Assembly: GCA_037893245.1 (NCBI GenBank)
Contig: JBAIAA010000668.1
Span: 248,001 to 312,000, forward strand
From: Crossaster papposus
Lineage: Eukaryota; Echinodermata; Asteroidea; Velatida; Solasteridae
DNA length: 64,000 nt
Direction: 5' to 3'
Below are positions 49,201 to 60,356 of the stretch, one piece after another. How positions within the stretch are numbered: the first letter of the stretch is position 1; each line of letters starts with the position of its first letter. The notes under the pieces are model-generated. The model saw only the letters and a list, made by a program, of their open reading frames with translations, did not search any database and had not been told where the DNA came from. The position numbers and the translations under genes were made by a program.

Positions 49201-51595
49201 TGCATAAGAAATATGTAAAGGGAAAGAAGTGTGCATAAGAAATATGTAAAGGGAAAGAAGTGTGCATAAGAAATATGTAAAGGGAAAGAAGTGTGCATAA
49301 GAAATATGTAAAGGGAAAGAAGTGTGCATAAGAAATATGTACAGGGAAAGAAGTGTGCATAAGAAATATGTAAAGGGAAAGAAGTGTGCATAAGAAATAT
49401 GTAAAGGGAAAGAAGTGTGCATAAGAAATATGTAAAGGGAAAGAAGTGTGCATAAGAAATATGTAAAGGGAAAGAAGTGTGCATAAGAAATATGTAAAGG
49501 GAAAGAAGTGTGCATAAGAAATATGTAAAGGGAAAGAAGTGTGCATAAGAAATATGTAAAGGGAAAGAAGTGTGCATAAGAAATATGAAAAGGGAAAGAA
49601 GTGTGCATAAGAAATATGTAAAGGGAAAGAAGTGTGCATAAGAAATATGTAAAGGGAAAGAAGTGTGCATAAGAAATATGTAAAGGGAAAGAAGTGTGCA
49701 TAAGAAATATGTAAAGGGAAAGAAGTGTGCATAAGAAATATGTAAAGGGAAAGAAGTGTGCATAAGAAATATGTAAAGGGAAAGAAGTGTGCATAAGAAA
49801 TATGTAAAGGGAAAGAAGTGTGCATAAGAAATATGTAAAGGGAAAGAAGTGTGCATAAGAAATATGTAAAGGGAAAGAAGTGTGCATACGAAATATGTAA
49901 AGGGAAAGAAGTGTGCATAAGAAATATGTAAAGAGAAAGAAGTGTGCATAAGAAATATGTAAAGGGAAAGAAGTGTGCATAAGAAATATGTAAAGGGAAA
50001 GAAGTGTGCATAAGAAATATGTAAAGGGAAAGAAGTGTGCATAAGAAATATGTAAAGGGAAAGAAGTGTGCATAAGAAATATGTAAAGGGAAAGAAGTGT
50101 GCATAAGAAATATGTAAAGGGAAAGAAGTGTGCATAAGAAATATGTAAAGGGAAAGAAGTGTGCATAAGAAATATGTAAAGGGAAAGAAGTGTGCATAAG
50201 AAATATGTAAAGGGACAGAAGTGTGCATAAGAAATATGTAAAGGGAAAGAAATGTGCATAAGAAATATGTAAAGGGAAAGAAGTGTGCATAAGAAATATG
50301 TAAAGGGAAAGAAGTGTGCATAAGAAATATGTAAAGGGAAAGAAGTGTGCATAAGAAATATGTAAAGGGAAAGAAGTGTGCATAAGAAATATGTAAAGGG
50401 AAAGAAGTGTGCATAAGAAATATGTAAAGGGAAATAAGTGTGCATAAGAAATATGTAAAGGGAAATAAGTGTGCATAAGAAATATGTAAAGGGAAAGAAG
50501 TGTGCATAAGAAATATGTAAAGGGAAAGAAGTGTGCATAAGAAATATGTAAAGGGAAAGAAGTGTGCATAAGAAATATGTAAAGGGAAAGAAGTGTGCAT
50601 AAGAAATATGTAAAGGGAAAGAAGTGTGCATAAGAAATATGTAAAGGGAAAGAAGTGTGCATAAGAAATATGTAAAGGGAAAGAAGTGTGCATAAGAAAT
50701 ATGTAAAGGGAAAGAAGTGTGCATAAGAAATATGTAAAGGGAAATAAGTGTGCATAAGAAATATGTAAAGGGAAAGAAGTGTGTATAAGAAATATGTAAA
50801 GGGGAAGAAGTGTGCATAAGAAATATGTAAAGGGAAAGAAGTGTGCATAAGAAATATGTAAAGGGAAAGAAGTGTGCATAAGAAATATGTAAAGGGAAAG
50901 AAGTGTGCATAAGAAATATGTAAAGGGAAAGAAGTGTGCATAAGAAATATGTAAAGGGAAAGAAGTGTGCATAAGAAATATGTAAAGGGAAAGAAGTGTG
51001 CATAAGAAATATGTAAAGGGAAAGAAGTGTGCATAAGAAATATGTAAAGGGAAAGAAGTGTGCATAAGAAATATGTAAAGGGAAAGAAGTGTGCATAAGA
51101 AATATGTAAAGGGAAAGAAGTGTGCATAAGAAATATGTAAAGGGGAAGAAGTGTGCATACGAAATATGTAAAGGGAAAGAAGTGTGCATAAGAAATATGT
51201 AAAGGGAAAGAAGTGTGCATAAGAAATATGTAAAGGGAAAGAAGTGTGCATAAGAAATATGTAAAGGGAAAGAAGTGTGCATAAGAAATATGTAAAGGGA
51301 AAGAAGTGTGCATAAGAAATATGTAAAGGGAAAGAAGTGTGCATAAGAAATATGTAAAGGGAAAGAAGTGTGCATAAGAAATATGTAAAGGGATAGAAGT
51401 GTGCATAAGAAATATGTAAAGGGAAAGAAGTGTGCATAAGAAATATGTAAAGGGAAAGAAGTGTGCATAAGAAATATGTAAAGGGAAAGAAGTGTGCATA
51501 AGAAATATGTAAAGGGAAAGAAGTGTGCATAAGAAATATGTAAAGGGAAAGAAGTGTGCATAAGAAATATGTAAAGGGAAAGAAGTGTGCATAAG
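46299..51595 (+). repeat. Superunit copy 2 (5,297 bp)
   Basis: Spacer starts and units to the next: 46299, 17; 46862, 4; 47022, 8 (-1 bp near 47161); 47305, 47 (-1 bp near 47537); 48797, 1; 48864, 87 (-1 bp near 49096); then 51596. From spacer 47305 the point marks match copy 1 at a lag of 6,196 bp, and from the GAAAAGGG unit at 48121 at a lag of 5,700 bp. The change is 496 bp, or 16 whole units. The 87-unit block is 13 units shorter than the matching 100-unit block. Both 1-bp deletions in the long blocks are shared between the copies, so they existed before the duplication. Confidence 0.92.
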
Positions 51596-54500
51596 AAATA
51601 AACACATGATGTGGGAACAAGCCCTCGAGTTAAATATGTAAAGGGAAAGAAGTGTGCATAAGAAATATGTAAAGGGAAAGAAGTGTGCATACGAAATATG
51701 TAAAGGGAAAGAAGTGTGCATAAGAAATATGTAAAGGGAAAGAAGTGTGCATAAGAAATATGTAAAGGGAAAGAAGTGTGCATAAGAAATATGTAAAGGG
51801 AAAGAAGTGTGCATAAGAAATATGTAAAGGGAAAGAAGTGTGCATAAGAAATATGTAAAGGGAAAGAAGTGTGCATAAGAAATATGTAAAGGGAAAGAAG
51901 TGTGCATAAGAAATATGTAAAGGGAAAGAAGTGTGCATAATAAATATGTAAAGGGAAAGAAGTGTGCATAATAAATATGTAAAGGGAAAGAAGTGTGCAT
52001 AAGAAATATGTAAAGGGAAAGAAGTGTGCATAAGAAATATGTAAAGGGAAAGAAGTGTGCATAAGAAATATGTAAAGGGAAAGAAGTGTGCATAAGAAAT
52101 ATGTAAAGGGAAAGAAGTGTGCATAAGAAATAAACACATGATGTGGGAACAAGCCCTCGAGTTAAATATGTAAAGGGAAAGAAGTGTGCATAAGAAATAT
52201 GTAAAGGGAAAGAAGTGTGCATAAGAAATATGTAAAGGGAAAGAAGTGTGCATAAGAAATATGTAAAGGGAAAGAAGTGTGCATAAGAAATATGTAAAGG
52301 GAAAGAAGTGTGCATAAGAAATATGTAAAGGGAAAGAAGTGTGCATAAGAAATATGTAAAGGGAAAGAAGTGTGCATAAGAAATATGTAAAGGGAAATAA
52401 GTGTGCATAAGAAATATGTAAAGGGAAAGAAGTGTGCATAAGAAATATGTAAAGGGAAAGAAGTGTGCATAAGAAATATGTAAAGGGAAAGAAGTGTGCA
52501 TAAGAAATATGTAAAGGGAAAGAAGTGTGCATAAGAAATATGTAAAGGGAAAGAAGTGTGCATAAGAAATATGTAAAGGGAAAGAAGTGTGCATAAGAAA
52601 TATGTAAAGGGAAAGAAGTGTGCATAAGAAATATGTAAAGGGAAAGAAGTGTGCATAAGAAATATGTAAAGGGAAAGAAGTGTGCATAAGAAATATGTAA
52701 AGGGAAAGAAGTGTGCATAGGAAATATGTAAAGGGAAAGAAGTGTGCATAAGAAATATGTAAAGGGAAAGAAGTGTGCATAAGAAATATGTAAAGGGAAA
52801 GAAGTGTGCATAAGAAATATGTAAAGGGATAGAAGTGTGCATAAGAAATATGTAAAGGGAAAGAAGTGTGCATAAGAAATATGTAAAGGGAAAGAAGTGT
52901 GCATAAGAAATATGTAAAGGGAAAGAAGTGTGCATAAGAAATATGTAAAGGAAAAGAAGTGTGCATAAGAAATATGTAAAGGGAAAGAAGTGTGCATAAG
53001 AAATATGTAAAGGGAAAGAAGTGTGCATAAGAAATAAACACATGATGTCGGGACAAGCCCTCGAGTTAAATATGTAAAGGGAAAGAAGTGTGCATAAGAA
53101 ATATGTGAAGGGAAAGAAGTGTGCATAAGAAATATGTAAAGGGAAAGAAGTGTGCATAAGAAATATGTAAAGGGAAAGAAGTGTGCATAAGAAATATGTA
53201 AAGGGAAAGAAGTGTGCATAAGAAATATGTAAAGGGAAAGAAGTGTGCATAAGAAATATGTAAAGGGAAAGAAGTGTGCATAAGAAATATGTAAAGGGAA
53301 AGAAGTGTGCATAAGAAATATGTAAAGGGAAAGAAGTGTGCATAAGAAATATGTAAAGGGAAAGAAGTGTGCATAAGAAATATGTAAAGGGAAAGAAGTG
53401 TGCATAAGAAATATGTAAAGGGAAAGAAGTGTGCATAAGAAATATGTAAAGGGAAAGAAGTGTGCATAAGAAATATGTAAAGAGAAAGAAGTGTGCATAA
53501 GAAATATGTAAAGGGAAAGAAGTGTGCATAAGAAATATGTAAAGGGAAAGAAGTGTGCATAAGAAATATGTAAAGGGAAAGAAGTGTGCATAAGAAATAT
53601 GTAAAGGGAAAGAAGTGTGCATAAGAAATATGTAAAGGGAAAGAAGTGTGCATAAGAAATATGTAAAGGGAAAGAAGTGTGCATAAGAAATATGTAAAGG
53701 GAAAGAAGTGTGCATAAGAAATATGTAAAGGGAAAGAAGTGTGCATAAGAAATATGTAAAGGGACAGAAGTGTGCATAAGAAATATGTAAAGGGAAAGAA
53801 GTGTGCATAAGAAATATGTAAAGGGAAAGAAGTGTGCATAAGAAATATGTAAAGGGAAAGAAGTGTGCATAAGAAATATGTAAAGGGAAAGACGTGTGCA
53901 TAAGAAATATGTAAAGGGAAAGAAGTGTGCATAAGAAATATGTAAAGGGAAAGAAGTGTGCATAAGAAATATGTAAAGGGAAATAAGTGTGCATAAGAAA
54001 TATGTAAAGGGAAAGAAGTGTGCATAAGAAATATGTAAAGGGAAAGAAGTGTGCATAAGAAATATGTAAAGGGAAAGAAGTGTGCATAAGAAATATGTAA
54101 AGGGAAAGAAGTGTGCATAAGAAATATGTAAAGGGAAAGAAGTGTGCATAAGAAATATGTAAAGGGAAAGAAGTGTGCATAAGAAATATGTAAAGGGAAA
54201 GAAGTGTGCATAAGAAATATGTAAAGGGAAAGAAGTGTGCATAAGAAATATGTAAAGGGAAAGAAGTGTGCATAAGAAATATGTAAAGGGAAAGAAGTGT
54301 GCATAGGAAATATGTAAAGGGAAAGAAGTGTGCATAAGAAATATGTAAAGGGAAAGAAGTGTGCATAAGAAATATGTAAAGGGAAAGAAGTGTGCATAAG
54401 AAATATGTAAAGGGATAGAAGTGTGCATAAGAAATATGTAAAGGGAAAGAAGTGTGCATAAGAAATATGTAAAGGGAAAGAAGTGTGCATAAGAAATATG

Positions 54501-54813
54501 TAAAGGGAAAGAAGTGTGCATAAGAAATATGTAAAGGAAAAGAAGTGTGCATAAGAAATATGTAAAGGGAAAGAAGTGTGCATAAGAAATATGTAAAGGG
54601 AAAGAAGTGTGCATAAGAAATAAACACATGATGTCGGGACAAGCCCTCGAGTTAAATATGTAAAGGGAAAGAAGTGTGCATAAGAAATATGTGAAGGGAA
54701 AGAAGTGTGCATAAGAAATATGTAAAGGGAAAGAAGTGTGCATAAGAAATATGTAAAGGGAAAGAAGTGTGCATAAGAAATAAACACATGATGTCGGGAC
54801 AAGCCCTCGAGTT
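51596..54813 (+). repeat. Region with a 1,586-bp lag duplication
   Basis: Spacer starts and units to the next: 51596 TGGGAAC, 16; 52128 TGGGAAC, 28; 53032 TCGGGAC, 50; 54618 TCGGGAC, 4; 54778 TCGGGAC. Shared marks 1,586 bp apart: T18 (52398 and 53984), CATAGG (52720 and 54306), GGGATAG (52830 and 54416), GGAAAAG (52952 and 54538), the TCGGGAC spacer (53032 and 54618), and GTGAAGGG 75 bp after it (53107 and 54693). The copied segment spans at least 52.4-53.1 kb and 54.0-54.7 kb. A GACGTG unit near 53892 is private. Confidence 0.92.
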
Positions 54814-57800
54814 AAATATGTAAAGGGAAAGAAGTGTGCATAAGAAATATGTAAAGGGAAAGAAGTGTGCATACGAAATATGTAAAGGGAAAGAAGTGTG
54901 CATAAGAAATATGTAAAGGGAAAGAAGTGTGCATAAGAAATATGTAAAGGGAAAGAAGTGTGCATAAGAAATGTGTAAAGGGAAAGAAGTGTGCATAAGA
55001 AATATGTAAAGGGAAAGAAGTGTGCATAAGAAATATGTAAAGGGAAAGAAGTGTGCATAAGAAATATGTAAAGGGAAAGAAGTGTGCATAAGAAATATGT
55101 AAAGGGAAAGAAGTGTGCATAAGAAATATGTAAAGGGAAAGAAGTGTGCATAAGAAATATGTAAAGGGAAAGAAGTGTGCATAATAAATATGTAAAGGGA
55201 AAGAAGTGTACATAAGAAATATGTAAAGGGAAAGAAGTGTGCATAAGAAATATGTAAAGGGAAAGAAGTGTGCATAAGAAATATGTAAAGGGAAAGAAGT
55301 GTGCATAAGAAATAAACACATGATGTGGGAACAAGCCCTCGAGTTAAATATGTAAAGGGAAAGAAGTGTGCATAAGAAATATGTAAAGGGAAAGAAGTGT
55401 GCATAAGAAATATGTAAAGGGAAAGAAGTGTGCATAAGAAATATGTAAAGGGAAAGAAGTGTGCATAAGAAATATGTAAAGGGAAAGAAGTGTGCATAAG
55501 AAATATGTCAAGGGAAAGAAGTGTGCATAAGAAATATGTAAAGGGAAAGAAGTGTGCATAAGAAATATGTAAAGGGAAAGAAGTGTGCATAAGAAATATG
55601 TAAAGGGAAAGAAGTGTGCATAAGAAATATGTAAAGGGAAAGAAGTGTGCATAAGAAATATGTAAAGGGAAAGAAGTGTGCATAAGAAATATGTAAAGGG
55701 AAAGAAGTGTGCATAAGAAATATGTAAAGGGAAAGAAGTGTGCATAAGAAATATGTAAAGGGAAAGAAGTGTGCATAAGAAATATGTAAAGGGAAAGAAG
55801 TGTGCATAAGAAATATGTAAAGGGAAAGAAGTGTGCATAAGAAATATGTAAAGAGAAAGAAGTGTGCATAAGAAATATGTAAAGGGAAAGAAGTGTGCAT
55901 AAGAAATATGTAAAGGGAAAGAAGTGTGCATAAGACATATGTAAAGGGAAAGAAGTGTGCATAAGAAATATGTAAAGGGAAAGAAGTGTGCATAAGAAAT
56001 ATGTAAAGGGAAAGAAGTGTGCATAAGAAATATGTAAAGGGAAAGAAGTGTGCATAAGAAATATGTAAAGGGAAAGAAGTGTGCATAAGAAATATGTAAA
56101 GGGAAAGAAGTGTGCATAAGAAATATGTAAAGGGAAAGAAGTGTGCATAAGAAATATGTAAAGGGAAAGAAGTGTGCATAAGAAATTTGTAAAGGGAAAG
56201 AAGTGTGCATAAGAAATATGTAAAGGGAAAGAAGTGTGCATAAGAAATATGTAAAGGGAAAGAAGTGTGCATAATAAATATGTAAATGGAAAGAAGTGTG
56301 CATAAGACATAAACACATGATGTGGGAACAAGCCCTCGAGTTAAATATGTAAAGGGAAAGAAGTGTGCATAAGAAATAAACACATGATGTGGGAACAAGC
56401 CCTCGAGTGAAATATGTAAAGAGAAAGAAGTGTGCATAAGAAATATGTAAAGGGAAAGAAGTGTGCATAAGAAATATGTAAAGGGAAAGAAGTGTGCATA
56501 AGAAATATGTAAAGGGAAAGAAGTGTGCATAAGAAATATGTAAAGGGAAAGAAGTGTGCATAAGAAATATGTAAAGGGAAAGAAGTGTGCATAAGAAATA
56601 TGTAAAGGGAAAGAAGTGTGCATAAGAAATATGTAAAGGGAAAGAAGTGTGCATAAGAAATATGTAAAGGGAAAGAAGTGTGCATAAGAAATATGTAAAG
56701 GGAAAGAAGTGTGCATAAGAAATATGTAAAGGGAAAGAAGTGTGCATAAGAAATATGTAAAGGGAAAGAAGTGTGCATAAGAAATATGTAAAGGGAAAGA
56801 AGTGTGCATAAGAAATATGTAAAGGGAAAGAAGTGTGCATAATAAATATGTAAAGGGAAAGAAGTGTGCATAAGAAATATGTAAAGGGAAAGAAGTGTGC
56901 ATAATAAATATGTAAAGGGAAAGAAGTGTGCATAAGAAATATGTAAAGGGAAAGAAGTGTGCATAAGAAATATGTAAAGGGAAATAAGTGTGCATAAGAA
57001 ATATGTAAAGGGAAAGAAGTGTGCATAAGAAATATGTAAAGGGAAAGAAGTGTGCATAAGAAATATGTAAAGGTAAAGAAGTGTGCATAAGAAATATGTA
57101 AAGGGAAAGAAGTGTGCATAAGAAATATGTAAAGGGAAAGAAGTGTGCATAAGAAATATGTAAAGGGAAAGAAGTGTGCATACGAAATATGTAAAGGGAA
57201 AGAAGTGTGCATAAGAAATATATAAAGGGAAAGAAGTGTGCATAAGAAATATGTAAAGGGAAAGAAGTGTGCATAAGAAATATGTAAAGGGAAAGAAGTG
57301 TGCATAAGAAATATGTAAAGGGAAAGAAGTGTGCATAAGAAATATGTAAAGGGAAAGAAGTGTGCATAAGAAATATGTAAAGGGAAAGAAGTGTGCATAA
57401 GAAACATGTAAAGGGAAAGAAGTGTGCATAAGAAATATGTAAAGGGAAAGAAGTGTGCATAAGAAATATGTAAAGGGAAAGAAGTGTGCATAAGAAATAT
57501 GTAAAGGGAAAGAAGTGTGCATACGAAATATGTAAAGGGAAAGAAGTGTGCATAAGAAATATGTAAAGGGAAAGAAGTGTGCATAAGAAATATGTAAAGG
57601 GAAAGAAGTGTGCATAAGAAATATGTAAAGGGAAAGAAGTGTGCATAAGAAATATGTAAAGGGAAAGAAGTGTGCATAAGAAATATGTAAAGGGAAAGAA
57701 GTGTGCATAAGAAATATGTAAAGGGAAAGAAGTGTGCATAAGAAATATGTAAAGGGAAAGAAGTGTGCATAAGAAATATGTAAAGGGAAAGAAGTGTGCA

Positions 57801-57933
57801 TAAGAAATATGTAAAGGGAAATAAGTGTGCATAAGAAATATGTAAAGGGAAAGAAGTGTGCATAAGAAATATGTAAAGGGAAAGAAGTGTGCATAAGAAA
57901 TAAACACATGATGTGGGAACAAGCCCTCGAGTT
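54778..57933 (+). repeat. Blocks leading into the last superunit
   Basis: Spacer starts and units to the next: 54778 TCGGGAC, 16; 55310, 31; 56307 (starts ACATAAACAC), 1; 56374 ending CGAGTG, 48; 57898. The 48-unit block carries scattered single changes, including GGTAAAG (about 57074), ATATATAAAG (about 57230) and AAACATGTAAAG (about 57405). After 54778 no further TCGGGAC spacer occurs in the window. Confidence 0.91.
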
Positions 57934-60356
57934 AAATATGTAAAGGGAAAGAAGTGTGCATAAGAAATATGTAAAGGGAAAGAAGTGTGCATAAGAAATA
58001 TGTAAAGGGAAAAAAGTGTGCATAAGAAATATGTGAAGGGAAAGAAGTGTGCATAAGAAATATGTAAAGGGAAAGAAGTGTGCATAAGAAATATGTAAAG
58101 GGAAAGAAGTGTGCATAAGAAATATGTAAAGGGAAAGAAGTGTGCATAAGAAATATGTAAAGGGAAAGAAGTGTGCATAAGAAATATGTAAAGGGAAAGA
58201 AGTGTGCATAAGAAATATGTAAAGGGAAAGAAGTGTGCATAAGAAATATGTAAAGGGAAAGAAGTGTGCATAAGAAATATGTAAAGGGAAAGAAGTGTGC
58301 ATAAGAAATATGTAAAGGGAAAGAAGTGTGCATAAGAAATATGTAAAGGGAAAGAAGTGTGCATAAGAAATATGTAAAGGGAAAGAAGTGTGCATAAGAA
58401 ATATGTAAAGGGAAAGAAGTGTGCGTAAGAAATATGTAAAGGGAAAGAAGTGTGCATAAGAAATATGTAAAGGGAAAGAAGTGTGCATAAGAAATATGTA
58501 AAGGGAAAGAAGTGTGCATAAGAAATATGTAAAGGGAAAGAAGTGTGCATAAGAAATATGTAAAGGGAAAGAAGTGTGCATAAGAAATATGTAAAGGGAA
58601 AGAAGTGTGCATAAGTAATATGTAAAGGGAAAGAAGTGTGCATAAGAAATATGTAAAGGGAAAGAAGTGTGCATAAGAAATATGTAAAGGGAAAGAAGTG
58701 TGCATAAGAAATATGTAAAGGGAAAGAAGTGTGCATAAGAAATATGTAAAGGGAAAGAAGTGTGCATAAGAAATATGTAAAGGGAAAGAAGTGTGCATAA
58801 GGAATATGTAAAGGGAAAGAAGTGTGCATAAGAAATATGTAAAGGGAAAGAAGTGTGCATAAGAAATATGTAAAGGGAAAGAAGTGTGCATAATAAATAA
58901 ACACATGATGTGGGAACAAGCCCTCGAGTTAAATATGTAAAGGGAAAGAAGTGTGCATAAGAAATATGTAAAGGGAAAGAAGTGTGCATAAGAAATATGT
59001 AAAGGGAAAGAAGTGTGCATAAGAAATATGTAAAGGGAAAGAAGTGTGCATAAGAAATATGTAAAGGGAAAGAAGTGTGCAAAAGAAATATGTAAAGGGA
59101 AAGAAGTGTGCATTAGAAATATGTAAAGGGAAAGAAGTGTGCATAAGAAATATGTAAAGGGAAAGAAGTGTGCATAAGAAATATGTAAAGGGAAAAAAGT
59201 GTGCATAAGAAATATGTGAAGGGAAAGAAGTGTGCATAAGAAATATGTAAAGGGAAAGAAGTGTGCATAAGAAATATGTAAAGGGAAAGAAGTGTGCATA
59301 AGAAATATGTAAAGGGAAAGAAGTGTGCATAAGAAATATGTAAAGGGAAAGAAGTGTGCATAAGAAATATGTAAAGGGAAAGAAGTGTGCATAAGAAATA
59401 TGTAAAGGGAAAGAAGTGTGCATAAGAAATATGTAAAGGGAAAGAAGTGTGCATAAGAAATATGTAAAGGGAAAGAAGTGTGCATAAGAAATATGTAAAG
59501 GGAAAGAAGTGTGCATAAGAAATATGTAAAGGGAAAGAAGTGTGCATAAGAAATATGTAAAGGGAAAGAAGTGTGCATAAGAAATATGTAAAGGAAAAGA
59601 AGTGTGCATAAGAAATATGTAAAGGGAAAGAAGTGTGCATAAGAAATATGTAAAGGGAAAGAAGTGTGCGTAAGAAATATGTAAATGGAAAGAAGTGTGC
59701 ATAAGAAATATGTAAAGGGAAAGAAGTGTGCATAAGAAATATGTAAAGGGAAAGAAGTGTTCATAAGAAATATGTAAAGGGAAAGAAGTGTGCATAAGAA
59801 ATATGTAAAGGGAAAGAAGTGTGCATAAGAAATATGTAAAGGGAAAGAAGTGTGCATAAGAAATATGTAAAGGGAAAGAAGTGTGCATAAGAAATATGTA
59901 AAGGGAAAGAAGTGTGCATAAGAAATATGTAAAGGGAAAGAAGTGTGCATAAGAAATATGTAAAGGGAAAGAAGTGTGCATAAGAAATATGTAAAGGGAA
60001 AGAAGTGTGCATAAGAAATATGTAAAGGGAAAGAAGTGTGCATAAGAAATATGTAAAGGGAAAGAAGTGTGCATAAGAAATATGTAAAGGGAAAGAAGTG
60101 TGCATAAGAAATATGTAAAGGGAAAGAAGTGTGCATAAGAAATATGTAAAGGGAAAGAAGTGTGCATAAGAAATATGTAAAGGGAAAGAAGTGTGCATAA
60201 GAAATATGTAAAGGGAAAGAAGTGTGCATAAGAAATATGTAAAGGGAAAGAAGTGTGCATAAGAAATATGTAAAGGGAAAGAAGTGTGCATAAGAAATAT
60301 GTAAAGGGAAAGAAGTGTGCATAAGAAATATGTAAAGGGAAAGAAGTGTGCATAAG
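57898..60356 (+). repeat. 2,459-bp superunit, copy 1
   Basis: Spacers at 57898 (31 units to the next) and 58895 (46 units to 60357). Marks: GAAAAAAGTG near 58012, GTGAAGGG (58035), GTGCGTAAG near 58425, CATAAGTAATATG near 58616, CATAAT just before spacer 58895, GCAAAAG (59082), CATTAG near 59114, GTGCGTAAG near 59670, and AAATGG (59686). A unit with GTGTTCAT lies at about 59761. Confidence 0.92.
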
